A stretch of 39,006 bases of DNA from Gemmatimonadota bacterium (GTDB taxonomy: Bacteria > Gemmatimonadota > Gemmatimonadetes > Gemmatimonadales > GWC2-71-9): positions 1-39,006 of the forward strand of contig JAOTWJ010000015.1 in the NCBI GenBank assembly GCA_029862925.1, in the 5' to 3' direction. The notes under the pieces were generated by a model. It saw nothing but the letters and a program-made list of their open reading frames with translations. It made no database searches and was not told where the DNA came from. Made by a program: the position numbers and the translations under genes. Positions 11,626 through 20,327 of the stretch are shown here, in pieces (position 1 is the first letter of the stretch; the number at the start of each line of letters is the position of its first letter).

Positions 11626-12833
11626 CCCCGCTCCCGTTCCAGTCGATACATCCGCACGTATTGCACGCCCAGTTCGTCCTCCCACGTCCCCAACACGTAG
11701 TCGCGGCCGATTTCGAGCACGCGGACCGAGGGCGGCGTCTCGACGGTGCCCCGCAGCAGGCCGTCCGGCGCGAAGACCGCCCACCGGCGAACGGAATCCG
11801 ACGGCGTGAACGTATCCAGCACCCAGAGGTTGCCGTCCGGATCCGTCTGCAGCTCGGCAAAAGCCGGCAGCGTCGACGGAATCGGCATCTCCCGGAACAT
11901 CCGCTCCTGACGTCGCCGCCAGTTCTCGTCGGCGTCCTCGAGTCGGTCCGCCTTGACCCGTTCCACGTCGTCCGGTGTCACCGCCCGCGCCGGGCGGGTC
12001 GCGCGGACGATCATGGCGAGCACACCCGTCGAGTCGCGCCGCTCGATCTCGTACCGATCGGTCGCACCCACCCAGAAGCCGGTCCGCGTCACCGCGGACA
12101 GCGTCGTCCGCCCGAAGGGCAGGCTGGAGGCCCAAACCGAACTGCGATCGCCCTGCACGTAGTACTCCCACGACGGCCAGCGGCCGATGCTGTCGAGCAG
12201 ACGCCCGTCCGGGCCGAACCGGAGGAACGGCGCGGTGTCGCGCACGACGCCCGACATCTCTCCAGGACCGAAGACGAAGCCGCGCGTGGCGAGGACCGTG
12301 CCGCTGCCGAATACACCAAGCACGTTGGGGAGCCCGCCGGCGAACTCGATCGCCACCGAGCGCACGAATCCCCGGTCCGGCGCGAACACCGAGAGGCGCC
12401 GGAGATTCCAGTCGTAGGTGACGAGCGTGTCGCCCGCCACGACGCGCACCAGGCTCAGCCCCTCGAACTCCCCCGGTCCACCGCCCTTGCGACCCAGGCT
12501 CGACAGGTGCCGACCGTCGGGCGCGAAGAGCCGCAGTTCCTGCGTGCCGCCGTTGGCCACCACGATTCGGCCGTCCGTGAGCCGCGTGACGCTCTGGAGA
12601 CGGTCGAACTGATACGCCTCGTCGCCCTCGAGGGCCCCGATGGCCAGGAGCGGCGTGGCGGCCACCCTCCAGGCCACGACCGGCGGAGCCCAGCTCGCGT
12701 ACTCGACGATCCGCACGCCGGCCGAGTCCCGGATGGCAGCGGCGGGGGCGGCAGGCCGGTCGCCACAGGCGGCGACGACGGCGACCGTCGCCAGGAGCGG
12801 TGGGAGACGACGGCGCGCGGGGCGGCGCCTCAT
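11622..12833 (-). CDS. 6-bladed beta-propeller (NHL-like) lipoprotein
   Basis: MRRRPARRRLPPLLATVAVVAACGDRP (lipobox VAAC), DSAGVRIVEYAS, LGRKGGGPGEFEGL, repeated short beta motifs. ATG at 12833 overlaps upstream RND stop; its own stop overlaps the next RND start. Confidence 0.85.
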   Translation of the reverse strand: MRRRPARRRLPPLLATVAVVAACGDRPAAPAAAIRDSAGVRIVEYASWAPPVVAWRVAATPLLAIGALEGDEAYQFDRLQSVTRLTDGRIVVANGGTQELRLFAPDGRHLSSLGRKGGGPGEFEGLSLVRVVAGDTLVTYDWNLRRLSVFAPDRGFVRSVAIEFAGGLPNVLGVFGSGTVLATRGFVFGPGEMSGVVRDTAPFLRFGPDGRLLDSIGRWPSWEYYVQGDRSSVWASSLPFGRTTLSAVTRTGFWVGATDRYEIERRDSTGVLAMIVRATRPARAVTPDDVERVKADRLEDADENWRRRQERMFREMPIPSTLPAFAELQTDPDGNLWVLDTFTPSDSVRRWAVFAPDGLLRGTVETPPSVRVLEIGRDYVLGTWEDELGVQYVRMYRLERERG

Positions 12834-15800
12834 GATTCCCCCGCGGGTTCGAGCTTGCCCAGGCCCAACGTCGCGCGCCACTTGCCGCGGACGTCCTCGA
12901 TCACGGCATACGCCACCGGGACCACAATCAGCGTGAGTGCGGTGGAACTCAGCAGGCCGCCGATTACGGCGAGCGCGAGCGGGGCACGCAGATCCGCGCC
13001 GCGCCCGATGCCCAGCGCCATGGGCAACAGGCCGAGCACGGTCGTGACGGTCGTCATGACGATCGGCCGTAACCGCAGCCGGCCGGCTTCGAGGATCGCC
13101 GCCTTGAGTGCCAGCCCCTGCCCCCGGAACTGGTTGATGAAGTCCACCTTGATGATGGCGTCGTTCACGACGATGCCCACGAGGATGACCACCCCGATCA
13201 GGCTCATCGTGCTGAGGCCCGCGCGCCCGAGAAACAGGGCGAGTGACGCGCCGACGGTGGCGAGCGGGACGGCCAACAGGATAGTGAACGGATGCACGAA
13301 CGACTCGAACTGCGCCGCCAGGATCATGTACACCAGCAGCATGGCGAGTCCGAGGGCGAACGCGAGATCGCGGAAACTCCGCGCGCGTTCTTCGTTCGCG
13401 CCACCGATCTCGTAGCGCACGCCGCGCGGCGGCGGCAGCTCGGCGAGGACGGCGCGCGCGTCCCCGACCGCTTCGTCGAGTCCGCCGCGGGCGACATCGG
13501 CGAAAATCTCGACGACCCGTCCCTGATCGCGGCGTCGGACCTCCGCCGGCCCGAGCTGCTCCTGGGTCTCGATCAGCTCCCGCAGCGGGATCCCATTGAT
13601 CTGGAGGGTCCGCAGCGTCTCCAGTGAGCGGCGCTCGGCTTCGGGCAGCCGGACGACCACCGGGACCTTCTCGTCGAAATCCACGTACTCCGTCGCCATG
13701 GCCCCGCGCATGTACTGTTCGACGGTGCGGGCAATGAGGCGCGGCTCGATCCCGTACGCCGCCGCGCGGTCACGCGCGATCTGCACCCGAATCTCCGGTT
13801 GCCCCTCCTCCGAGCGCAGGCGCACGTTCGCGAGCCGGTCGGCCCGCCCCAATCGCTGCTCGGCTCGGCGCGCGTAGGCCCAGAGCTGATCCAGATCGTC
13901 GCCGCGGATCCGGATCGAGAGATCCGCGTCCGCACCGCCCAACAGCCGGCCGAGCGCCGTGGCCGTGCCCGTTTCCACGGCGACGGCATCGGGCGGAAAG
14001 GCGGCGAGTTGTGGGCGCAGCCGGCTGACCGCATCGGCGGTGGACGCGCCTCCCCGCAACCGCACTTCCACGCGCGCCGTGTTCAGTCCGCTTTCCTCTT
14101 CCTCGACCCCGGCCACCGCTCCCTGCCGACCCACGCGGGTGAACACGGCCACCACAGCGTCATCGCCGCGCACCATCTCCTCGATGCGCACGGCGGCGCG
14201 CGTGGTTTCCTCGAGCGGCGTGCCCCGCGGCAGCTCGAGGGCGACGGCAAACTCTCCCTGGTCCACGTCCGGCAGCACGTCACGCTGGAGGCTGGCGCCG
14301 AGCCCCAGGCCCAGCACGAACAGGGCACCGGCCACGGACAGCACCCTCCCCCGATGGGCGAGCGCGCCCTCGAGGATGCGGTGGTACCAGTCGGCGAAGC
14401 GCGCGAAGCGGCGGTCGAAGGCGCGGAACGTCGGGCCGAACAGCCGCGCGATGGCCCGGCCCGCCCCGCCGGCCACGGCACCACCCGCACGCCGCACGAT
14501 CCCCGCTCGACCCGCGGGGGCCACGCCCCATCGGGCCGCCATGGTCGGCAGCAGAGTGATGGCCACCACGAGGCTCGCGAGCAGGGCGAACGCCACGGCG
14601 AACGACAGGTCGCCGAACAGCTCGCCGGCCACCCCGCGCACGTAGACGATGGGACCGAACACGGCGATGGTCGTTAGGGTCGAGGCCGTGATCGCGCCCT
14701 GCACCTCTTCGGCACCACGGGCGGCGGCCTCGAGCGGCGTGGCCCCGAGCTCCCGATGCCGAAACACGTTTTCGAGCACGACGATCGAGTTGTCCACCAG
14801 CATGCCGACGCCGAGCGCGAGCCCGCCGAGACTCATGATGTTGAGGGACACGTCGGCCACATCGAGCAGGGCAAATGTCGTGACCACCGAGATGGGGATC
14901 GCGAGCGCGATGGCGACCGGATAGCGCGCGTCGTGCAGGAACAGGAACAACACCAGGAACGCGAGCACGCCACCCAGCACGAGGGCCTGGACCACATTGC
15001 TGATGGCATCGCTGATGAATCCCGCCTGCGCAGTGGCCACCTCGATGCGCGTTTCGGGGTACTGCGCACGCAGCTGGTCGAGTACCCGCTCGACCTCCTC
15101 GGAGACCCTCACCGTGTTGGCGCCCGCGTCCTTGAACAGCAGCAACCCCACCGACTCGTGCGCGTTGTACCGGGCCAGCGACTCACGCTCCTTGAAGCCG
15201 TCGTCGATCGCCGCGACATCGCGCAGCAGCACGAGGTCGCTCCCGGCCCCGCCCGCGCGCCGGCCGACCGGGACGTTACCGATCTCCTCGACGGCCTGGA
15301 ATTCGCCGAGGGTGCGGAGTGCATAGCGGTAGCGTCCCCGTCGGATGGTGCCGCCCGGAGCGCTCTGGTTGGCGGCATCGAGCGCGCGGGCGACGTCGTC
15401 CACCGTGAGTCCGTAGGTCTCGAGCAGCCGCGCGTCCACCTCGACGTGGATCTCGCGCTCCAGTCCGCCGGCGAGCGCCGCCTCCGCAATGCCGTCGATC
15501 TGCTCGAGCCGTCGTTTGAACACCGATTCGCTCAGGTCCTTGAGAGCCGCGAGATCGCCGCCGGCTCCCGAGACGGACACGGCCATGATCGGATCCGCAT
15601 CGGGATCAGTGCGCAGTACGACCGGCCGGGTCGCCAGCTCGGGCAACTCGTCGCGGATGTTGTCGAGTTGCTCGCGCACGTTCAGGACCGCGAAGTCCAT
15701 GTCCGTGCCCCAGGCGAACCGGAGGGTCACGAGCGAGACCCCTTCGCGCGACACGCTCTCGACCCGCTCCACCCCGGTGACTCGCCCGGCCGCGCGCTCG

Positions 15801-16000
15801 ATGCGTTCCGAGACAAAGCGCTCGACCTCGGTGGGGCCGACGTCGGGGTAGCGGGTGTACACGACCAACCGCGGATACGCGATCGAGGGCAGCAGGTCGA
15901 TGGGGAGACGCACGAACGAGATGCCCCCGATGAACACGACGGCGGCCACGAGCATCGCCACCGCGACCGGCCGCCCCACGGAGAGGCGCGGGATGGACAT
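12830..16000 (-). CDS. RND family efflux transporter permease (first of two in operon)
   Basis: MSIPRLSVGRPVAVAMLVAAVVFIGGISFVRLPIDLLPSIAYPRLVVYTRYPDVGPTEVERFV..., GVGMLVDNSIVVLENVFRHRE, second-half GVVILVGIVVNDAIIKVDFINQ. Confidence 0.95.
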   Translation of the reverse strand: MSIPRLSVGRPVAVAMLVAAVVFIGGISFVRLPIDLLPSIAYPRLVVYTRYPDVGPTEVERFVSERIERAAGRVTGVERVESVSREGVSLVTLRFAWGTDMDFAVLNVREQLDNIRDELPELATRPVVLRTDPDADPIMAVSVSGAGGDLAALKDLSESVFKRRLEQIDGIAEAALAGGLEREIHVEVDARLLETYGLTVDDVARALDAANQSAPGGTIRRGRYRYALRTLGEFQAVEEIGNVPVGRRAGGAGSDLVLLRDVAAIDDGFKERESLARYNAHESVGLLLFKDAGANTVRVSEEVERVLDQLRAQYPETRIEVATAQAGFISDAISNVVQALVLGGVLAFLVLFLFLHDARYPVAIALAIPISVVTTFALLDVADVSLNIMSLGGLALGVGMLVDNSIVVLENVFRHRELGATPLEAAARGAEEVQGAITASTLTTIAVFGPIVYVRGVAGELFGDLSFAVAFALLASLVVAITLLPTMAARWGVAPAGRAGIVRRAGGAVAGGAGRAIARLFGPTFRAFDRRFARFADWYHRILEGALAHRGRVLSVAGALFVLGLGLGASLQRDVLPDVDQGEFAVALELPRGTPLEETTRAAVRIEEMVRGDDAVVAVFTRVGRQGAVAGVEEEESGLNTARVEVRLRGGASTADAVSRLRPQLAAFPPDAVAVETGTATALGRLLGGADADLSIRIRGDDLDQLWAYARRAEQRLGRADRLANVRLRSEEGQPEIRVQIARDRAAAYGIEPRLIARTVEQYMRGAMATEYVDFDEKVPVVVRLPEAERRSLETLRTLQINGIPLRELIETQEQLGPAEVRRRDQGRVVEIFADVARGGLDEAVGDARAVLAELPPPRGVRYEIGGANEERARSFRDLAFALGLAMLLVYMILAAQFESFVHPFTILLAVPLATVGASLALFLGRAGLSTMSLIGVVILVGIVVNDAIIKVDFINQFRGQGLALKAAILEAGRLRLRPIVMTTVTTVLGLLPMALGIGRGADLRAPLALAVIGGLLSSTALTLIVVPVAYAVIEDVRGKWRATLGLGKLEPAGES

Positions 16001-16030
16001 TTACGCCCGGCCCCCCGTCTTCCCCGCCCG

Positions 16031-16091
16031 GCGGTTGGGCGGTTGGGCGGTTAGGCGATCTGGCAGGGCCGCCGCACGAGCCGCCCAACCG
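16031..16091. repeat. Short CCCAACCG-type tandem octamers with a distal inverted copy
   Basis: gcggttgg gcggttgg gcggttag at about 16031-16054 and inverted ccgcccaaccg at 16081-16091, between the tolC-like stop and RND start. Confidence 0.6.
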
Positions 16092-16110
16092 TCTGAGTGC
16101 TCAACCGCTC

Positions 16111-17469
16111 TCATCGCCCCACCTCCCGCCCAAGGCGCTCCTCGAGCGTCACCGTCGCCGCGATGAAGCTGTAGCGGGCGTTGATCAGTTGCCGCTCCTC
16201 TTGGGCCGCGCGGTCGATGAGGAGTTGGAGATTCGCGAACGTAATGGCGCCGATCGCGTAGCGCTCCCGGGCGAGTTCCAGCCGCTGGTTGCTCAGATCG
16301 GAGGCCCGTTCGGCGAGCGCCAGGGCGCGGCGTGCGTTCTGCACGTCGATCAGGGCGGCCCGGACTTCCCGCTCCACCTGCAGGCGCCCGGCGCGCAGCG
16401 ACTCTTCCGCATTGCGAGCGTCGGCGCCCGCCTGCGCAATTCGCGCCGAGGTCCGGAAGCCGGTGAACAGCGGGTAGCTGAGGCTCAGATTGAAACTGAA
16501 GGTGCGGTTCTTGGGCGCGAAGTCGAACAGCGCCTCGTAGCTCGCGAGATTCGTCGACCGGTTGTAGCCGGCGCCGATCTGGATCGTGGGCCACCGCCCG
16601 CCGCGGGCGGCGGCGGCACGCAGGTGCGCCGCGTCGGCGGCCGCGTCGAGCTGCCGCAGACGCGGGTGCGCCGCGAGCGCACTGACGACCAGTGAATCCG
16701 CGTGCAGCACCGACGGGTCCCACACGGGCGGCAAGTCGCCCTCCACCTCGAACGCGATGGGCTCCGTGATGCCGAGGTACTCCCGCAGCAGCAATACGGA
16801 CTTGGCGGCGTCGCCCCCCGCCCGCTCGAGCTGCAGCTCCGCGGTCGCGATGTCGGCGTCCGCGCCCAGCATGTCCTCCTGGGTGGCGCTGGCCACCCGA
16901 AACAACCGCTGTGTGTTGTCGCGTTGCTCCCGCGCGGACGCGAGCAGCCGTTCCTCCAGCGCAATCAGCTGACGGGACCGGAGCGCGTCGTAGAACCGCC
17001 GCGTGGTCTCCGCATCCAACCGATCGCGGGTCGACCATCGCACCGCCTCCGCCGCCGTCCGACTGGCCCGCGCCGCCCGGAGCGAGCTCAGGTTGTTGAA
17101 CCCGTCGAACAGCGTCAGGGTGGCCGAGAGACTCTGGTTCGAGCTGCTGCCCTTGAAATCGATGGCCTGTGGCAGCTCGACCGGTCTGCCGAAGTCGTCC
17201 TGACCCGTTACCGTCCGGGAATCCGACCCGAAGAACGACATGTTGGCCGACACGGTCGGCAGAAACGCCCCCCACCCCGCCCGTACCTGCGCCCCTTGGG
17301 CGCGGGCCGAGTTGACGGCCTGGCGATACTCGGGGTTCCGCTCCCGGGCGATGGCGATGGCGTCCTCGAGCGTGAGCCGGGCCGGCACCGGCGGGGGCGC
17401 GGGCTCCTGTGCGACGGCGGACGGCGCGCCCAACAGCGTCAGGATCAGGGCCGCGGTGCCTGGCTTCAT
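16111..17469 (-). CDS. TolC family outer-membrane protein
   Basis: Signal peptide; LTLEDAIAIARERNPEYRQAVNSARAQGAQVRAGWGAFLPTVSAN; SFNLSLSYPLFTGFRTSARIAQA; RYAIGAITFANLQLLIDRAAQEERQLINARYSFIAATVTLEERLG. Confidence 0.94.
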   Translation of the reverse strand: MKPGTAALILTLLGAPSAVAQEPAPPPVPARLTLEDAIAIARERNPEYRQAVNSARAQGAQVRAGWGAFLPTVSANMSFFGSDSRTVTGQDDFGRPVELPQAIDFKGSSSNQSLSATLTLFDGFNNLSSLRAARASRTAAEAVRWSTRDRLDAETTRRFYDALRSRQLIALEERLLASAREQRDNTQRLFRVASATQEDMLGADADIATAELQLERAGGDAAKSVLLLREYLGITEPIAFEVEGDLPPVWDPSVLHADSLVVSALAAHPRLRQLDAAADAAHLRAAAARGGRWPTIQIGAGYNRSTNLASYEALFDFAPKNRTFSFNLSLSYPLFTGFRTSARIAQAGADARNAEESLRAGRLQVEREVRAALIDVQNARRALALAERASDLSNQRLELARERYAIGAITFANLQLLIDRAAQEERQLINARYSFIAATVTLEERLGREVGR

Positions 17470-18629
17470 TGCGGCCTCCCGCCGGCGGCACGGACGTCTT
17501 CCACCAGCCGAATCCTAGCATCGTGTATCAGCGTGTAGTGCCCGTCGATGAGCACCACCTCGCCCGGCCGCACCATCTCGGTCTCGGCACTCGGCACGAG
17601 TTCCACCAGCGAATCGTTCGCAAGGCCGGTCGTGACGTACCGCCACTTGGCAAGGCCGATCTGCCCCTCGCCCTCGAAGACGAACAGCATCGAGCGGCGG
17701 TCGCGTTCCAGCACCGCACTGCGCGGGACGAGCGTCCGGTCGGCGAACTTACGCGCCTCGAGAGACACGCGTGCGTACATCCCGGGGAGGATGCGGCCCT
17801 CCTGATTCGGGATGTTCACCGTCACCTTTGCCGTCCGCGTCTCCCGCTCGATCATCGGATTGACGGTCTCGATTTGGCCGACGAACCGCTCCCCGGGAAA
17901 CGCCGCGAAGGTGACCACCGCGCGCCGGCCCTGGGCGAGCAGCCCCACCTCGCTCTCGAGCACCTGTACCTCGATGCGGATCGGGTGCAGGTCCACGACG
18001 GTCGCCAGGTCGTCGCCCACGCGCACCGTCTGGCCGGGCACCACCCGCACCGAGGCGACCCGTCCCGTAAAGGGCGCCGTGACCCGCGTGCGCCGGAGCC
18101 GCAGTTCCGCCTCCTGGACGGAGACTTGGGCTTCGTCGAGCCCGCTCTTGGCGCGCGCGACCCGCTCCCGCTCGGCGCGCACCGCCGGATCCTCAATGCG
18201 GTCATCGAACAACGTGAGCTCGCGGAACGAGGCCTGGGCTCGCGCGAGATTCGCGTGCGCCCGCGCCAGCCCCAGGGCATACTCCGCCGTGTCCACCAGC
18301 AGCAGGAGATCGCGCTCGCGCACGAAGCTGTTGTCGCGCACGCGGACCTCAGTCACCCGACCCTCCACCTGGGCCAGGAGCTTGGCCTCGCGGCGGGCCG
18401 CGGCCTGTGCGGCGGCGGAAACCGAGAGGACGAGCGTGTCGCGGACCACGACCGCGCCCTCGACGGGAATCGCGATGTCGGTGGAAAACGCCTCGGCGGC
18501 CGATGTGGCGGGACGGTCGTCGGCTTGCGCGGAGTCACCGCCGGCGGCGTCGCCGCCGCGGAACCGCGAGCACCCGCTCAGGACGACCGCGGCCGCGAGG
18601 GTGACACCAAGACTGCGGGAACGGATCAT
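17466..18629 (-). CDS. RND efflux periplasmic adaptor (HlyD/MFP family) lipoprotein
   Basis: MIRSRSLGVTLAAAVVLSGCSRF (lipobox LSGC), lipoyl-like VEGRVTEVRVRDNSFVRERDLLLLVD, coiled-coil, TAPFTGRVASVRVVPGQTVRVGDDLATVVDL. Stop overlaps TolC start. Confidence 0.93.
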   Translation of the reverse strand: MIRSRSLGVTLAAAVVLSGCSRFRGGDAAGGDSAQADDRPATSAAEAFSTDIAIPVEGAVVVRDTLVLSVSAAAQAAARREAKLLAQVEGRVTEVRVRDNSFVRERDLLLLVDTAEYALGLARAHANLARAQASFRELTLFDDRIEDPAVRAERERVARAKSGLDEAQVSVQEAELRLRRTRVTAPFTGRVASVRVVPGQTVRVGDDLATVVDLHPIRIEVQVLESEVGLLAQGRRAVVTFAAFPGERFVGQIETVNPMIERETRTAKVTVNIPNQEGRILPGMYARVSLEARKFADRTLVPRSAVLERDRRSMLFVFEGEGQIGLAKWRYVTTGLANDSLVELVPSAETEMVRPGEVVLIDGHYTLIHDARIRLVEDVRAAGGRPQ

Positions 18630-18703
18630 GGGCACGTGGGGGTTCGGAGGCTCGCCGGCCTCGCGGGTGGCGGACATCGCTCGTGAACGGAAGATGCCCG
18701 GGT

Positions 18704-18726
18704 GTCGGCCGTCTGTCACGGCCGAC
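18704..18726. promoter_or_regulatory. Perfect 9-5-9 inverted repeat upstream of the efflux operon
   Basis: GTCGGCCGT ctgtc ACGGCCGAC; no T-tract on either side. Confidence 0.6.
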
Positions 18727-18791
18727 GCCTACCGGTCGTTGGATGCGCACAGGGAGAATTGCGTTGCAAGGGTGGGGTCGAACGGACCCGG

Positions 18792-19874
18792 TCACTCCGG
18801 GATCAGCTTGAAGATCCGGACGTCGTCCGATGAGTGGCGGAAGAACAGCCCATTCCGAATCACGCCCCCGAATCCACCATAGCGCTGGTCGGCTTCCGCG
18901 GGCCACTTGATCGCCTGCGCGCGGTTGGTGCGCGGATCCACTAGGAGCCCGATGGCCCCGACGTTGGGAAAGAGGAGAAACAGCCGGCCGTCGTCGGTGA
19001 CAGACAGGTCCGTGATCCCGGGGCGAGCCCGACGCGTATCCCCTCCAAAATCCCCGAGGACGAGTGCATCCTGCTCGATCAGTCCGTCCAGGATGCGCTG
19101 CGGCAAGCGCCGGACGGCGACACGCTGCCCGGTCGGACTATACTCCACCAGAGACCCGAGCATCTCGTCGTACACATGAACGGCACCCGTACCCGCCACA
19201 ACGAACTGGACATCGCCATGGATGATCGGGCGAAACATCGCACGGAACTCCTCCGGGTATAGATCCCACGGTCGCTCGGCGAAGGGACGCCACGGGCCGG
19301 CGGTATCGCCCCTCAGGAAGTAGTTACGGTCGTCGTAGGAGCAAACGAAGAGGCTGCCGTCCGGCCCCCACTGCACTTCCGTGAAGCCGTGCGGCACGGC
19401 GAGTGACCGCACGAATGCCCCATCCGACCGGAAGATGGATACGCGGGCGTTCGTGCCCTCACTGACGGCATACAGATCCTGCCACACTGCCAAGGACATG
19501 GCCCCGCGCAACTCGCCGGGCCCGGCACCCTCGCGTCCGAAGTATGCCTCCGGCCGGAACTGCTCGTCGAGACGCACGATCCGGTCGTTCCCGTTCTCGA
19601 GTACGAGCATGCGATCTCCGTCGAACACGAGGTCCGCCGCCCTGGCAAAGCCGAACTCGTCATTCTCGGAAGAGATGGGGGCCGCCGGCACCGATTCCTG
19701 AACGACGAGGGCGACGCGTTCGAGGGCAATGGGGATCGCGCCCTCGACGTGTGGTTCCCCACGGCTGCACGCCGGGACGCCCGCCGGCATCAGCGCCACC
19801 AGCACCGGAAGCAGACGGAAGACCGATTGTCGCGCTCGCATCCATGCCTGCATAGGGCTGTTCCTCTTCATCAT
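18792..19874 (-). CDS. 6-bladed beta-propeller lipoprotein
   Basis: Hydrophobic leader with VPAC; YFGREGAGPGELRGAM, repeated V.GD..LVLENGNDRIVRLDEQF, RVSIFRSDGAFVRSL. Start may be the internal ATG at 19853 (MQAWMRARQ), which has SD-like AGAGGA. Confidence 0.82.
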   Translation of the reverse strand: MMKRNSPMQAWMRARQSVFRLLPVLVALMPAGVPACSRGEPHVEGAIPIALERVALVVQESVPAAPISSENDEFGFARAADLVFDGDRMLVLENGNDRIVRLDEQFRPEAYFGREGAGPGELRGAMSLAVWQDLYAVSEGTNARVSIFRSDGAFVRSLAVPHGFTEVQWGPDGSLFVCSYDDRNYFLRGDTAGPWRPFAERPWDLYPEEFRAMFRPIIHGDVQFVVAGTGAVHVYDEMLGSLVEYSPTGQRVAVRRLPQRILDGLIEQDALVLGDFGGDTRRARPGITDLSVTDDGRLFLLFPNVGAIGLLVDPRTNRAQAIKWPAEADQRYGGFGGVIRNGLFFRHSSDDVRIFKLIPE

Positions 19875-19904
19875 GGGGCCCGGCCACGAATTCGACCGGG
19901 CCCC
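19875..19904 (-). promoter_or_regulatory. Intercistronic hairpin between small secreted protein gene and propeller gene
   Basis: Perfect 9-bp stem GGGGCCCGG (19875-19883) / CCGGGCCCC (19896-19904), 12-nt loop; no T run after it on the minus strand. Confidence 0.6.
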
Positions 19905-19920
19905 GTCGAGACGCTCCGGC

Positions 19921-20247
19921 TCACAGCTTCAGCACCTCACCGGTGCGGCAGTCCACCCTCACCATCTTGTCCGTGTTCTGATTCACGTACACGCCCACGT
20001 GGTACTGCTCGCTGATGGTCATCTCGGTCGAGCCCGACCCAATACAATCCCCCCCGGCGGTGATCGTGATCGTGCTGGTCTGCGTCACGAGGGATTGCGA
20101 CTGCAGCTCGTACGGATCCCCGGTCTGCCCGCCGACTGCGCTCTGCGGGCAATCGCTCGGCTCCGCCCACAAGACCCCGCCGCTCAACCCGAGCAGCGCC
20201 ACGGACAGGATCCCCGCCCGCACCAGGGTCGCAAGTCGCTTCAACAT
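19921..20247 (-). CDS. Small secreted Cys-containing protein (about 108 aa) of unknown function
   Basis: MLKRLATLVRAGILSVALLGLSGGVLWAEPSDCPQSAVGGQTGDPYELQSQSLVTQTSTITITAGGDCIGSGSTEMTISEQYHVGVYVNQNTDKMVRVDCRTGEVLKL; clear signal peptide, three Cys after the predicted cleavage, SD-like GGAGAT before ATG 20247. Confidence 0.75.
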   Translation of the reverse strand: MLKRLATLVRAGILSVALLGLSGGVLWAEPSDCPQSAVGGQTGDPYELQSQSLVTQTSTITITAGGDCIGSGSTEMTISEQYHVGVYVNQNTDKMVRVDCRTGEVLKL

Positions 20248-20260
20248 GAGTGTATCTCCA

Positions 20261-20276
20261 CGCGCCGCGCGGCGCG
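20261..20276. repeat. Perfect 16-bp palindrome
   Basis: CGCGCCGCGCGGCGCG, just upstream of the RBS of the small secreted protein gene. Confidence 0.6.
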
Positions 20277-20311
20277 ATTGATGAGGAACCCCCGGGGCTG
20301 CCGGACGTCCT

Positions 20312-20327
20312 GGCGCCCCGGGGCGCC
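20312..20327. repeat. Perfect 16-bp palindrome
   Basis: GGCGCCCCGGGGCGCC in the divergent intergenic region 20248-20526. Confidence 0.6.

Noticed and set aside
8404-12171. 1255-aa RND ORF using the far upstream start
   Set aside because: The extra N-terminus overlaps the propeller lipoprotein out of frame; the genuine start is MIRLSIRRP at 11625.
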